Part shown: piece by piece, positions 8,877 to 18,426 of the stretch
Numbering within the stretch: the first letter of the stretch is position 1
Layout: each line of letters starts with the position of its first letter
Source of the DNA: Cymbomonas tetramitiformis
Taxonomy: Eukaryota; Chlorophyta; Pyramimonadophyceae; Pyramimonadales; Pyramimonadaceae
Reading direction: 5' to 3'
Length of the DNA: 64,000 nucleotides
Assembly (NCBI GenBank): GCA_001247695.2
Contig: LGRX02035483.1
Location: 434,001 to 498,000, forward strand
The notes under the pieces: model-generated
Seen by the model: only the letters and a program-made list of their open reading frames with translations
Told to the model about the DNA's origin: nothing
Database searches by the model: none
Program-made: the position numbers and the translations under genes

Positions 8877-11800
8877 ATGCTTGAGCGGGATAATAAACTG
8901 TTACAGCTTCTAAAGACGCTACTGTGCAAGACGCCGGACAGGTGTTTTCACATCCTCAACAATTCGATGCAATGCATTCCCGTTCCTTACTTCGTTTTGA
9001 ACTCGCTAAATCTTGCTGGCGGTGACAAAGATCGCGAAAGAGAAGAAATGCCTTGCGTGTACGTGGAAAAGTGCTGCGAATGGATCAGCTCGATCATCAC
9101 GGGGCTGCATAATGAGGGTGACGGATGCTTAGTGGAAGTCGATGGCGACGTCATTCGAGTCGGGGAGGGTATTCGAGTATCGATCTCGAGCTTGTCGGAA
9201 TCTGAACGAGCTATCTGGTGCGACGTCGTGGACGACATTCACACGTACTTCAGAAGGACGGATTCGACTTCCAACCACACGTCGTCGTACGACGAACAAC
9301 TCGCTGCAGACACGCAACTTCGATGCAGAGGATGCTTCTACAACTCGGAGGTTCAGGACCTTCTACAAAAGAGTGCCTTCATCGTGCAATTCGTGGTGCT
9401 CTTTTTGTACGTCAAGGTGGAGGTTTCCAATCGATTCACAATCGGCTACAAAACCCTTTTACTGGTGTGCCAAAAAAGCATAACGAAGAAGACCGCGACG
9501 ATAGTGTCCACCAACTGCACCGCATCGAAGCAGAAAGTGAAGAACTCGGAAGTACTTTCCATCGAGTATCTGTATAACACGGTGCAAAAGACGAAACGTA
9601 CCGCAGATTTCAAGCTGCAGTGCATACTGGACTCGCTCTTTTACTACTGGTACGATCTGCATCCTCGAACGTTTGCGACGGGAACGTGGTCCGGCTGCAT
9701 GAGCAGCAGCACCATCTGGGCTACGACCTGGGTCACTTTCGACTTCGTCCGTTCTGTGCACCCCACGTTCTCGGGTCAGCGCAAAGCGACCTTGCGGGCC
9801 TTGCGATGGGAGCACTTCACGCACGAGGCGAACGAGGAAGGGCGACTCGTCGACGATATCGATCTCGTCACGAACAATCTGACGGGCACGGCCAAGTGCT
9901 TCACCGTAAGCACTTCGCACAGCGACGCATCGAATCTGAACTGTGTCGATCGGGCATTCGTTTTCTTGTATAAGCTCTTCGGTATTCCCCCGTTGCCCGA
10001 CCTGGAAGTGGAAAGGCGTGAGTGCGTGAGGACTATGTACGAACACCGCGTGATCTCGATGGCCAAGCTGATTTCCGCCATCTACAAAAAGATTTTATTG
10101 GGTGACAGCGACCCTCACCCAGTGGCGGGAGGAAAGATGTCGGCAGATTCTACCAAGAAAAAACCAGGCTGTAAGGCGATTTGCGACGCGACCGACGCGC
10201 TTCATCCGATGTGGAGAGAGTGGCAGTCGTGCAAGGCGACGCTCTACGCAATGTACGTCTGGGGCTGTGGTTTCGATCAGTACCTGTCCGAGATGATCGA
10301 GAATCTGCAGCGCACGATTTTACTGTTTTCTCCTTCGTCGAGTAAGTCAGCGCTTGAGATGTCACCGGACGACCGACTGTTACCATACGTTTCGCCGTCC
10401 ACTTACTGGAGAGGGATACGATCGGCGCGCGATTGGCCGTGGAAGCACAAGAAATCGGAAGCGAAACACGCCTTCGCGATCAGGAAGTACGTTATGGAGA
10501 CGTACCCGTTGGCGTTCGAGAAACTGCAGCAGCGAGTGTTCACCTTCGTGAAAAGCACGATCATTCTGTACGGTTTTTCGGAGCGGTGGGAACTTCCGCA
10601 CGCTTTCTGGCAGATGTGCTTGCGGAACAAAGACTCCGCGGAGAACTTCAAACTTCTGGAACAATGTTTGCGTCAGTTTGCGCCACAATGCGAGCACCTG
10701 CTCACTCTGCTCTTGCATCACGAGGACACCGCCGAACAAGCCGTCGCCACTAGCGCGTTGCACAGACTGATCAGTAAGGAGTTGCTGCATGTTCACTTCA
10801 TGCACGGAACATCCTCGGCGTCCGCACACGACTGCGAGTTTAGACCCATTCGGCAGGTGGTGACGAAAGAGGAGACGGACGCCATCGTGAGGCAGATCTG
10901 GAACGCAGGATACATACACGAGGCCGAGAGCGCACTACAAAATCTGAATGAGTCTTCGACGAATAAGCGGCGTAGCTACCGGATGTTCCTCTTGGAAGGG
11001 GTCAGTAAACCAACAGACTTTTTGAACATGGTGCACAGCTCTCAAGTCTTCTTCGAGAGCTCGGCAAACAGCGGTGCCGAAGCGCGCATCAAGGTTTATC
11101 GCGTTGACGAAGAGCGCGTTTGCTTGCTTGCCACGGAAGACACCGTGAACATGATGCAGACGCTCACCGAGGTGTTGGAGATCTGGACAAAGCGCGTGGT
11201 CTCGTTGGAGCATTTACTCAAGCATCTGCATCGTCTGAAAATGAAGTGCCAGTACGTGAATGCGTGGATGCTAAAGTACATTGTCCGATCCACGTGGATC
11301 CTGGATGACCCCGAAACGAGTTTTGCAAACGGAAAGGCAAAGCAGGTGAGCGACTCGGATCAACCTGTGCAGGCACCGCAGGCGTTGAACGATATGCTTC
11401 AGTGGTTCATGCGAAATCTGTGCAGCGTATGCGACGAAAATTTCTTCGATCAAGACGTCAACTTTGGAAAGAGCGAGACGATAAGTGGCATGGTCAAAAT
11501 ATTAAAAGGCAAACGGATCCGCCAAAACGTCGCCTTCGAGAAGGACACGCTGATCGGGGTCTTTCAGTTGATGTGTTGCGCGACGACGAACTGCGCTCCC
11601 ATGGGCATCAGCGTGGACGACGCCACGGACGTTCTGCGGCAGATAAAACATTGCGACTCCGAGGGCACGCGCTCGTATAGAACATGCATCCTTCTGGAAA
11701 GGTTTTGCACAGAGGAGTTCGTGGCGTGGTGCATCACCAAAACGGCGTCCGTCAAGTTGCGTTCTATACATTCGAACAAAAGAGATCACGACAAATGCAG

Positions 11801-12185
11801 TCGAATAATCAAAACCGTAATCAAGACATTTTTGGGAATACAGCGAAGCAACAAATGCGTTTCTCAGGATAGCTCCAAGTCCGGTCAGAGTATCGATGGT
11901 GATGAAGTGAACCTGTCCGAAGGCTCGAACCGTCCGACGTCGATGAGTGACAAAAAGCTCGAATGGAAAGCACCTGCCGAACAGAGTTGTCACCCCCTCG
12001 GTCCCGTGATTCCAGTGATGTTCAGCCATTTTCACACATTTCTGCACGACGCGTCGAATATGCACCATCCTCTGTGGACCCCTTACCCGGACCTTTTCGA
12101 AGCCGTTTACTGCCAAGACGATGAAGAGGTTGCGCAAATTTTTCGCGTTTTGCCCAATGAGTATGGAAAGTTGACGCGTAAATAG
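8877..12185 (+). CDS. Very large protein of unknown function (1102 aa)
   Basis: A 1102-residue ORF; the frame opens 18 codons earlier with a GTG, but the ATG at 8877 (MLERDNKLLQLL) is the likely start. It is predominantly helical, with many Cys residues, no membrane segment and no catalytic motif that I can see. The C-terminal 100 residues contain a polar Ser-rich linker (QDSSKSGQSIDGDE). With the 1055-residue protein it is one of two very large genes upstream of the terminase and is a candidate for the capsid or tegument. This is inference from size and place only. Confidence 0.85.
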   Translation: MLERDNKLLQLLKTLLCKTPDRCFHILNNSMQCIPVPYFVLNSLNLAGGDKDREREEMPCVYVEKCCEWISSIITGLHNEGDGCLVEVDGDVIRVGEGIRVSISSLSESERAIWCDVVDDIHTYFRRTDSTSNHTSSYDEQLAADTQLRCRGCFYNSEVQDLLQKSAFIVQFVVLFLYVKVEVSNRFTIGYKTLLLVCQKSITKKTATIVSTNCTASKQKVKNSEVLSIEYLYNTVQKTKRTADFKLQCILDSLFYYWYDLHPRTFATGTWSGCMSSSTIWATTWVTFDFVRSVHPTFSGQRKATLRALRWEHFTHEANEEGRLVDDIDLVTNNLTGTAKCFTVSTSHSDASNLNCVDRAFVFLYKLFGIPPLPDLEVERRECVRTMYEHRVISMAKLISAIYKKILLGDSDPHPVAGGKMSADSTKKKPGCKAICDATDALHPMWREWQSCKATLYAMYVWGCGFDQYLSEMIENLQRTILLFSPSSSKSALEMSPDDRLLPYVSPSTYWRGIRSARDWPWKHKKSEAKHAFAIRKYVMETYPLAFEKLQQRVFTFVKSTIILYGFSERWELPHAFWQMCLRNKDSAENFKLLEQCLRQFAPQCEHLLTLLLHHEDTAEQAVATSALHRLISKELLHVHFMHGTSSASAHDCEFRPIRQVVTKEETDAIVRQIWNAGYIHEAESALQNLNESSTNKRRSYRMFLLEGVSKPTDFLNMVHSSQVFFESSANSGAEARIKVYRVDEERVCLLATEDTVNMMQTLTEVLEIWTKRVVSLEHLLKHLHRLKMKCQYVNAWMLKYIVRSTWILDDPETSFANGKAKQVSDSDQPVQAPQALNDMLQWFMRNLCSVCDENFFDQDVNFGKSETISGMVKILKGKRIRQNVAFEKDTLIGVFQLMCCATTNCAPMGISVDDATDVLRQIKHCDSEGTRSYRTCILLERFCTEEFVAWCITKTASVKLRSIHSNKRDHDKCSRIIKTVIKTFLGIQRSNKCVSQDSSKSGQSIDGDEVNLSEGSNRPTSMSDKKLEWKAPAEQSCHPLGPVIPVMFSHFHTFLHDASNMHHPLWTPYPDLFEAVYCQDDEEVAQIFRVLPNEYGKLTRK

Positions 12186-12577
12186 TAGCAACCGATTTAA
12201 AAGTATTACAGAAAAGTAAAAAGTATGATGCGTACTTGTGAAACCTGATGTCGTCGTCAAAGACACGCAAACGCTTTGTCGATTACAGGCGGTCTTCGTG
12301 TTTTTTATCTTACCGTGCGGCACCGCGTATTAAACGGCGCTCCAAAGCAAAACAAAGTCTAGTCCCGAGCTTTCTGTGCATCGCGGCGCCTTCGAAAATC
12401 GTGTGGCATCAACGACACATCCGGCTTAGAATAGGGCCGAAGAAATCCTATGCTCGTACGCTCAAGGGGGGTGTCTTTTCTATTTCTTTTTTTCCTTGAC
12501 GACTCGAGATGATCTAGGGACGGCGTACGTCGGTCGTTTTTGCTAGCACTCGGTTCGGTATCTGTCCTTTCTCCGAT
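12186..12577. other. Intergenic region, no gene seen
   Basis: About 390 bp between two plus-strand genes. The ORF at 12248-12499 has no coding character and starts with a non-ATG codon. A T-rich stretch (TTTCTATTTCTTTTTTTCC) precedes the ATG at 12578. No canonical TATA box was found. Confidence 0.5.
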
Positions 12578-13612
12578 ATGAACAACCATACCGAGACGGA
12601 GCAGGTCGATCCAGATCAGAGCGTACTGGACCGCATCTGGATTTGCATGCATTCCCTGCTCGCGCGTACTGACATGCACGAGGTTGTGGAGTCAAGGTGC
12701 GACGTTCACATGGACCCGACGCACAGATGCACAAAAAATTGCGAATTTGTACTATCAGAGACGAACACTTACGTTTGCAAGAGCTCGTCTAACGTGCACT
12801 ACTGCGGCAACCGTTGCGACAAGGCAATCGACAACGGAGAGGAGATGGTTTGTCCGTTGACAGCATTGTGTGTATCCAAGATCTTCAAACAGAGTTTCAA
12901 AAGCACGGATCCCGAGCATGGCGGCAGCAGAATCCAGGACACCATGGACGGTTTCGAAATCGTGAAAACAAAAACTTGCGAGGTTGTGCCTCAGCATCGC
13001 GCGATCAGAAAAACCCCTACTCGAACAATGCACGAGGATGACGTGAACAAAGTGGTGCGGAGCGTGATCGTTCGACTCCTGTGGTCCGACAAGCGAAACG
13101 CCTTGCATCGAGAAATTCACCACAGAAGAAGCAAAGGCGCCTACAAGAAAGTTCACTCATACGTACGGCAGAATCTCAAGAACGTCATGCCGATCGTACT
13201 GACGGATATTCAAAGCATTTTCATTACCGAAATGCAGCGCTCCGACGCATGGTCTATGAAAGGTCCGCCCTATAACGCCGAAAGGCTCGAGTATCTAAGC
13301 AGTCAGTGCTTAAGGATGCAGAGGATAATGAACGATCACGTTGTGCGTGCGTGCATTCAATCACCTCTGTTTCAGTTGAGTCAGCGAACGCAAACGGAGT
13401 ACTGCGCGCTCGCCATGCTGTACATTATGCGGGACGGGGTGTATTCCGACACGAATCAGTGCATTGTCGGTCGCGACATGTATCTCAACAAATATTTACC
13501 AAACTTGAACGGTCTGCACAATTTTGGGTTCAAGAAAAGCAGATTTACGCATGCGAGCTCTTGTTTGAAGATGGCCTTGTGTCTGCAGAAAAGATTCAAC
13601 ATAGACGTCTAG
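12578..13612 (+). CDS. Cys/His-rich putative zinc-binding protein
   Basis: A 344-residue protein from ATG to TAG. Residues 41-100 are packed with metal-ligand-like residues: C-x2-H-x4-H-x-C-x3-C at 41-55, Cys67, H-x-C-x3-C at 74-80 (HYCGNRC) and a C-P-L-T at 92-95. This looks like one or two zinc-binding modules. The C-terminal two thirds (NKVVRSVIVRLLW onward) are helical and contain no other recognised domain. The arrangement suggests a nucleic-acid-binding or regulatory protein, but I cannot name the family. It is followed by a copy of the dispersed repeat. Confidence 0.75.
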   Translation: MNNHTETEQVDPDQSVLDRIWICMHSLLARTDMHEVVESRCDVHMDPTHRCTKNCEFVLSETNTYVCKSSSNVHYCGNRCDKAIDNGEEMVCPLTALCVSKIFKQSFKSTDPEHGGSRIQDTMDGFEIVKTKTCEVVPQHRAIRKTPTRTMHEDDVNKVVRSVIVRLLWSDKRNALHREIHHRRSKGAYKKVHSYVRQNLKNVMPIVLTDIQSIFITEMQRSDAWSMKGPPYNAERLEYLSSQCLRMQRIMNDHVVRACIQSPLFQLSQRTQTEYCALAMLYIMRDGVYSDTNQCIVGRDMYLNKYLPNLNGLHNFGFKKSRFTHASSCLKMALCLQKRFNIDV

Positions 13613-13629
13613 TCCGATCCGATACGAGA

Positions 13630-13790
13630 GTCGGTTTTTTTGTAAGGGGTGGAGGTTTGTAGGCTTACTTTGCCGATGGGATTTTGAAGGTTGCATCGCT
13701 GACACGTATCAATGATATTATGACTGGTGTAAGGAGTAGGGAGATCGCCTCCACAAACTTACCATGCCTACAGAAAATCGACTCTTGATT
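13630..13790 (-). repeat. Dispersed repeat copy
   Basis: The stretch reads (plus strand) as TTTTGTAAGGGGTGGAGG, then TTTGTAGGC, a TTTGCCG block, TTTGAAGGTTGCAT, ACACGTAT..ATATTAT, GGTGTAAGG and ending in a GAAAATCGACTC block. The same blocks occur in the same order at 47640-47790 and, inverted, at 28800-28970, 30590-30735, 34520-34690 and 53870-54225. Confidence 0.65.
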
Positions 13791-14078
13791 TGTCACATTC
13801 GCACACAAAGTTTGACAGGACCTTTTTTTGTAGTTCGTTTTTGACAAGATACTATATATTCAAAAATAGATGTTATTGTATAAGAAGTAGAGTGCTACTT
13901 TCAATAATCGCTTGCATGAAAAATTCGCTCGATGTTAGGCACTCCTTGTGAAAGTCGGTATAAAAAACTCTACCCTTGTTTGGCTAGCGAAATGGCATAA
14001 AGTTTGAAATCTATCCTATATTTCGCCTATGTACTCGTGTAGGGTCGTCGCTTTTCCCACTTCATTTTTCTTTTATAA

Positions 14079-14086
14079 ATGTTTAA
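14079..14086 (+). promoter_or_regulatory. TATAAATG box for the SGNH hydrolase gene
   Basis: A TATAAATG element lies 61 bp upstream of the ATG at 14147. Confidence 0.5.
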
Positions 14087-14146
14087 TCGATCCTTCGACG
14101 ATGATCTGTACATTTGATGTGCGTGACGAAGTAGCAATTCGGTGCA

Positions 14147-15754
14147 ATGCGAAAGCTGTTGGGCGTGATGCTCTTTGAGTTGTCTCTTGCGTACGCGGAC
14201 CGAGAGCTCGGAACGAATGGAATGACCAGAACCCACGATAACCGCACTCATCGTAATATGTCGTCGGAATCTTTAGGCGTGCACATTCCGGAAACGGCGA
14301 TTGCGAGCTGGCGGCAGTTCATTAACACGAAGGAAAACGGAAAGTTTGTGCGCGTGGTAGCTTTTGGTACGTCTGTGCTCGGTGTGCACGGAGGATGCAC
14401 GACACCCGTCGACGGCATGAAAAGTACTTGCGATGAATGCTGCGGTTTTGGCGTTTTTTCGCGCTCCGCGCATGTTGTGGGAGGCGGATGGCTAAGGCGC
14501 ACCCTGGACAAATTTTTCCATGGTGAAAATTACGAACTTATCAACGCCGGAATGCCCGGAAGCTCGCCGGAGATGATAACCTCATGCGCGGAGAACGTGT
14601 GCGACCTGACGCAGCAAATCGACTTGCTCGTGCTGGAATACGGTCCGGTGGCACGCGAAGGATTTTTTGCAACTCAGCTATCGGAAATTATTCGGTCCGT
14701 TAGACTCTTTAATCCATCGTGCGCCGTGCTCTTCGTGACCTTCGAACAATTTTGCAGCATGGACGACGCACCTCCTTGCTTGTACGCTCGCAGATGCTCC
14801 GAAATGAAAAGACTCACTCGAAATCTCGAAACGATGAAGCGTCGATGTCTTGCGCAGTTAAACGGTTCTCGTGATGGTTCTTTCGCAACGTCCGACCATG
14901 AAACGTACAGGCCGGATTTGATAACCGAGCGGGTGCTCGGAAAGGTCGCGTATCGTCAAGGCGGCGCGAGGGCGTCCTTCGAGCGGTATGGTCGATCTCT
15001 ATCTTACGACCACGAAAAAGAACTGTCGAAGTGGCTTTCTCTGTGGACCGAAGATGGTCTACACCCCGCCAACGCGGCCACCGATCCGAAAGGTTCCGGA
15101 AACCTTTACATATCCGCCTGGCTGCAGGAAGCCTTGTCTCGAATCGTGAAAGTGGTCGCGGACTCTGCCTTAGAAGGTGCCATCGGCGAATCGAATTTTC
15201 GGAAGGTGCACTCGATGGTCGATGCACGCCATCGAGACAAAGGGCACGTCGAAGCGGTCGGTGCTTGTCTCTTGTTTGATCAAATCAACGCTACCAAGAA
15301 GACAAGACATGTACACATTACTTCCGAACGCGGTTTTCGCTACGAAAAAAACGAAATCGACAGTCACACGCATGCAAAATCGGGCTTGGTTGGAAAGAAG
15401 GGCGCTGAATTGAGTTTGCACATCGACAGCTCCGTACCTCTCGGAAACGATCGCACGTACAATACGACGCAGTTGAGTGTGATGTACACCGGAGACACTC
15501 ACGTACTCAGTATCGAAGTGTCACAACGTCACGGTTGCACGGTTAAACGTCAGCGTGTGGATCGTACGATACACTCCACGGGCGTCATTCAAAGAGCACG
15601 CTTTCAAATTTCGACGTCCCAAGAGTGTGACGTGATTGTGCGTATTGTCGCCACAGACGAGAGCGACGACGTCGAGCATTCTCGGACCGACAGTCATCTC
15701 AAAATTCGGGGCATCGCTGTTCGCTATTCTGGACATGTAGACGCAGTTGTGTAA
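14147..15754 (+). CDS. SGNH/GDSL-type hydrolase, probably secreted or lumenal
   Basis: A 535-residue protein starting with a short hydrophobic segment (MRKLLGVMLFELSLAYA) that looks like a signal peptide. SGNH block I is FGTS (Ser76, the nucleophile). Block II is INAGMPGSS (Gly135). Block V is DGLHP (Asp303 and His306, completing the triad). Block III, normally G-x-N-D, reads EYGP, so the oxyanion Asn is not obvious. The family removes acyl groups from carbohydrates or lipids; here the substrate could be host or virion surface glycan, which is inference. Residues after about 360 form a beta-rich accessory domain. A dispersed repeat precedes the gene. Confidence 0.8.
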   Translation: MRKLLGVMLFELSLAYADRELGTNGMTRTHDNRTHRNMSSESLGVHIPETAIASWRQFINTKENGKFVRVVAFGTSVLGVHGGCTTPVDGMKSTCDECCGFGVFSRSAHVVGGGWLRRTLDKFFHGENYELINAGMPGSSPEMITSCAENVCDLTQQIDLLVLEYGPVAREGFFATQLSEIIRSVRLFNPSCAVLFVTFEQFCSMDDAPPCLYARRCSEMKRLTRNLETMKRRCLAQLNGSRDGSFATSDHETYRPDLITERVLGKVAYRQGGARASFERYGRSLSYDHEKELSKWLSLWTEDGLHPANAATDPKGSGNLYISAWLQEALSRIVKVVADSALEGAIGESNFRKVHSMVDARHRDKGHVEAVGACLLFDQINATKKTRHVHITSERGFRYEKNEIDSHTHAKSGLVGKKGAELSLHIDSSVPLGNDRTYNTTQLSVMYTGDTHVLSIEVSQRHGCTVKRQRVDRTIHSTGVIQRARFQISTSQECDVIVRIVATDESDDVEHSRTDSHLKIRGIAVRYSGHVDAVV

Positions 15755-15767
15755 GACGACAAAAGCA

Positions 15768-16037
15768 ATGCGCGTTTTTGCGCTGACGCATAATAACAAT
15801 CCACCAGCACCTCGAAATTCGGTGCACGTCTGCATGTCTACTGTACTCAATGGAGAATCCGTCCATCTTCATACCTGTATGATGGATACACACCGATACG
15901 TGCCGTGCAACACTAGCGGAGTACTGCGTGTTCGACCCCGAAATAAAAAATACACCGGTGCCACCGACGACGGCGTCCTTTCGGAGCTGTCTTTCGTATA
16001 CGACGAATCGCCGAACAGACGCAAGCTGGAACCTTAA
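15768..16037 (+). CDS. Small hypothetical protein downstream of the SGNH hydrolase
   Basis: An 89-residue ORF starting MRVFALTHNNN, only 13 bp after the stop of the hydrolase. It is Cys- and Thr-containing and followed by a TATATATATG stretch at 16057-16066. No family recognised. It could be a separate small gene or an additional exon of the hydrolase gene. Confidence 0.4.
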   Translation: MRVFALTHNNNPPAPRNSVHVCMSTVLNGESVHLHTCMMDTHRYVPCNTSGVLRVRPRNKKYTGATDDGVLSELSFVYDESPNRRKLEP

Positions 16038-16240
16038 TATTTGTAGACTTTCGTTTATATATATGTACTTAAGAGTGATGGCAAACCGCGCGCGATGGCC
16101 ATTCTAATACAGCCGCCCGCCACCAACCCTGCATCGGCATTCCATGGATCCCCACAGAATGGATGGCGAGAAGGTTCCATTTCTTAAGAGTCGTCTTAAG
16201 AGTAGATCTTCGATAGTGGTGAGAATTGTGCACAAGTTCG

Positions 16241-16774
16241 TCAGTGCAATATTTCAAGGTCGTTCTCCGACATCGTAGGATCGTTGTCCTTCAACTCGCA
16301 TACCTCGCAATAGGCGTTCTCGTTCACGGAAACCGTCAACATCTCTTCGACCAAGGCTCGTATCTGTTGGGCTCCTTCGGTGACCATGATCACCACTATT
16401 CGCTTGCTGTTGTCTTCAACGTTCTCATTCTTCCCCATGATGTACGTAGCGCACAGTCCGGTACACAAGACCGCAGCCAGGTTCTCGGAGGAAATCGTGA
16501 AAAGACTGTGCAGCTCGGAGAATTCTCTGCCGATGTTGCACATGTTTTCGGACAGCATTAAAACCATATTCTCCTTCGTATCGTCGACCAGTATCATCTC
16601 CACTCGAACGCTGTCGACACAAGAATCGTTGTAACATTTGTGCAGTTTTTTCAGACAGATCTCGTGCAGGTTTCCCGAGGCTCTCACGTACGCGGACGCG
16701 GTGCACACCACGTGCACCGTGGGGCGTTCGTCCGTGTTCGCTGCATCGCTTGGTTTATGTGACTCGCGCCTCAT
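16241..16774 (-). CDS. Hypothetical protein divergent from the terminase
   Basis: A 177-residue protein (start MRRESHKPSD) with alternating hydrophobic strands and helices (RVEMILVDDTKENMVLML, KRIVVIMVTEGAQQIRALVEEML) and several Cys. An in-frame ATG at 16867 is only 12 bp from the (TA)n box at 16879-16892 and would precede any normal transcription start, so 16774 is preferred. The gene is divergent from the terminase and shares its promoter region. No family recognised. Confidence 0.6.
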   Translation of the reverse strand: MRRESHKPSDAANTDERPTVHVVCTASAYVRASGNLHEICLKKLHKCYNDSCVDSVRVEMILVDDTKENMVLMLSENMCNIGREFSELHSLFTISSENLAAVLCTGLCATYIMGKNENVEDNSKRIVVIMVTEGAQQIRALVEEMLTVSVNENAYCEVCELKDNDPTMSENDLEILH

Positions 16775-16878
16775 CGGACTTCGCGATCCTGGTCTGTAAA
16801 ACCGATCTCCACTTGCGATGGTGTTTTCGCTGGCAGGGATCACGCACGAGGATGTCAACGTACACATTCACACACGCA

Positions 16879-16892
16879 TATATATATATATA
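16879..16892. promoter_or_regulatory. Divergent (TA)n TATA element upstream of the terminase
   Basis: A palindromic TATATATATATATA run between the minus-strand gene at 16774 and the plus-strand terminase at 17043. It is the only TATA element in the interval. Confidence 0.5.
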
Positions 16893-17042
16893 CAGGCGCA
16901 CGCGCGAGCGTTTACGACCGAGTACATTTCGGGGGGGAGGATTTAGGAAAATCGATTTCGACACATCTTTCGGCGTCCTCAACAGTTGGACGCATTTTTT
17001 GTCGAGTCCGCGAGGTCTTGAACGAAGGAGCGTTGCGCTGCG

Positions 17043-17730
17043 ATGGACGCGACTCACGTCCTGCGCGTCTGCGGCATGAAGGAAGGCGCTTCGTACGACC
17101 CTCTCTCCCGTCTGATTTATAAAGAGATCGCGGAAACGAGCGCGACCGAAAAACGCACTCGCACAACGACGATCGGAAACAAACGAAGGCACCCCGCCGC
17201 AATGCAGAGCAAACTGCAGGCTTTTATCGACAACAAGCGATGCTCCGATCTAGTAAGATCCGTACCGGGAGACGAATACATACGAAAACTCAAAGTGTGT
17301 CTGGATCAGTTTGGTCTCGAGCGGACCGCGAGTCAAAAAATGTTTCACAAAGCTTTCCTAGGGGCAACTTTGGCGCATGTTTACGGCACGAACGACTTCG
17401 AGCGTCACCGCACTCGCATTTTAAAGGAGAACGATATGCAGGATCCTAGTTTCGAGGTGCTTATCGTCACGCCTAGAAGATGGGGCAAAACCACTAGCGT
17501 CGCCATCTTCGTCGCCGCGTTGCTTATGTCGGTCGCGGATATGTGGGTGTCTGTCTTTTCCACCGGACAGCGAGCGAGCAGTAGTCTGTTAGAACAGGTT
17601 TACAAACTGATATGTTACTTGCCAGATGGCTCGAGTCGAATCCTGCGACGAAACCAAGAACAAATATACGTGAAGGGCATCGATTCATCGGACGTTCGTC
17701 GCTTATACTCGTATCCCAGCAGCGTACAAG
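17043..17730 (+). CDS. terL: Terminase large subunit, exon 1 (ATPase N-terminal part)
   Basis: This exon encodes residues 1-229 plus one base of codon 230 of the DNA-packaging motor ATPase. The Walker A motif is VTPRRWGKT (142-150), in the same adenine/Walker context as herpesvirus UL15 and tailed-phage terminases. FSTGQRAS after it fits the next ATPase strand. The reading ends at AAG|GTGAGC (GT at 17731), a strong donor. Joining to the acceptor at 21072 regenerates a Gly codon and continues straight into the Walker B region. The spliced gene is 1788 nt over three exons (595 residues), a little shorter than herpesvirus terminases. The role is ATP-driven genome translocation into procapsids and cleavage of concatemers in the nucleus. 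Antisense genes fill the introns. Confidence 0.9.
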
Positions 17731-17755
17731 GTGAGCGCTCGCTGTGCCCGCTCGT

Positions 17756-18334
17756 CTACGCAGCGTCCGTCTTCATCTGAGCGCTCGATACCCACTTTAA
17801 AACGTACAGATCGCGCGCGTAGCGCGAGCACCAGGCGTGCTTCATTCTAGATAGGGCGCGCAGTCGTTTCGTCTTGGCGGATGCAAAAGACGTTTTGCAC
17901 ACTTTCCCGACGGAGTGCGTGTCGGTGGTTCTCTTCAACCACTTGAAACATTCGGCCTGCACAACATTCAAATGCTCTGCGTCTTGGTTCACAATAAACA
18001 TGTTGGTGGTGGTCATCCTCGAGTTCACGCACCCGCAAAAACCAGATCGACCGATCGACATGATGATTCCGCCTTTTTCTATTTCGCCGAGACAAGCCTG
18101 AACCACCGATTTGAGTTGTGCGATGTCGAATGAGGGTCCCACCGCGTGCAGCCTTGCAACGCGAAAACGCGGATCGATGTCTTGCATGAACCGAGGCATG
18201 TCGCATATCTGTATTTGTTTCAAATGACATCGGCATCTCGCGTAAAGACGACTCAGCATGCGAGCGGATGGGGCGTGGTTCAGCTTGAGCCATATGTACG
18301 CGTACAGACAGGTTGCGAAGACATGTCGCTTCAT
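17756..18334 (-). CDS. Hypothetical protein nested in terminase intron 1
   Basis: A 192-residue minus-strand protein starting MKRHVFATCLYAYIWLK; the stop lies 26 bp downstream of the terminase donor site. A TATAAATG box at 18387-18394 is 53 bp upstream of the ATG. The middle (IIMSIGRSGFCGCVNSR followed by a strand and a helix ending CFKWLKR) has a faint likeness to the beta-sheet repeat of TATA-binding-protein-like folds, too weak to assign. It is the first of three antisense genes inside intron 1. Confidence 0.6.
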   Translation of the reverse strand: MKRHVFATCLYAYIWLKLNHAPSARMLSRLYARCRCHLKQIQICDMPRFMQDIDPRFRVARLHAVGPSFDIAQLKSVVQACLGEIEKGGIIMSIGRSGFCGCVNSRMTTTNMFIVNQDAEHLNVVQAECFKWLKRTTDTHSVGKVCKTSFASAKTKRLRALSRMKHAWCSRYARDLYVLKWVSSAQMKTDAA

Positions 18335-18426
18335 GACTATACTAGGACGCGTCACGCTGCTGCAGTTGCAACGCGTCCGCACAAGACATTTATACTCACG
18401 AAACACCTATCGAAGATGTCTGACAA

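Noticed and set aside
9459..10046. Antisense ORFs inside the large genes (4617-5450, 9459-10046, 10380-10919, 11502-12323 and similar)
   Set aside because: They lie wholly or mostly opposite long ORFs with better composition, often with non-ATG starts, and have no promoter boxes.
17756..18334. TATA-binding-protein homologue
   Set aside because: Only one loosely similar strand-turn segment (IIMSIGRSGFCGC); not enough to assign. The gene itself is kept as hypothetical.
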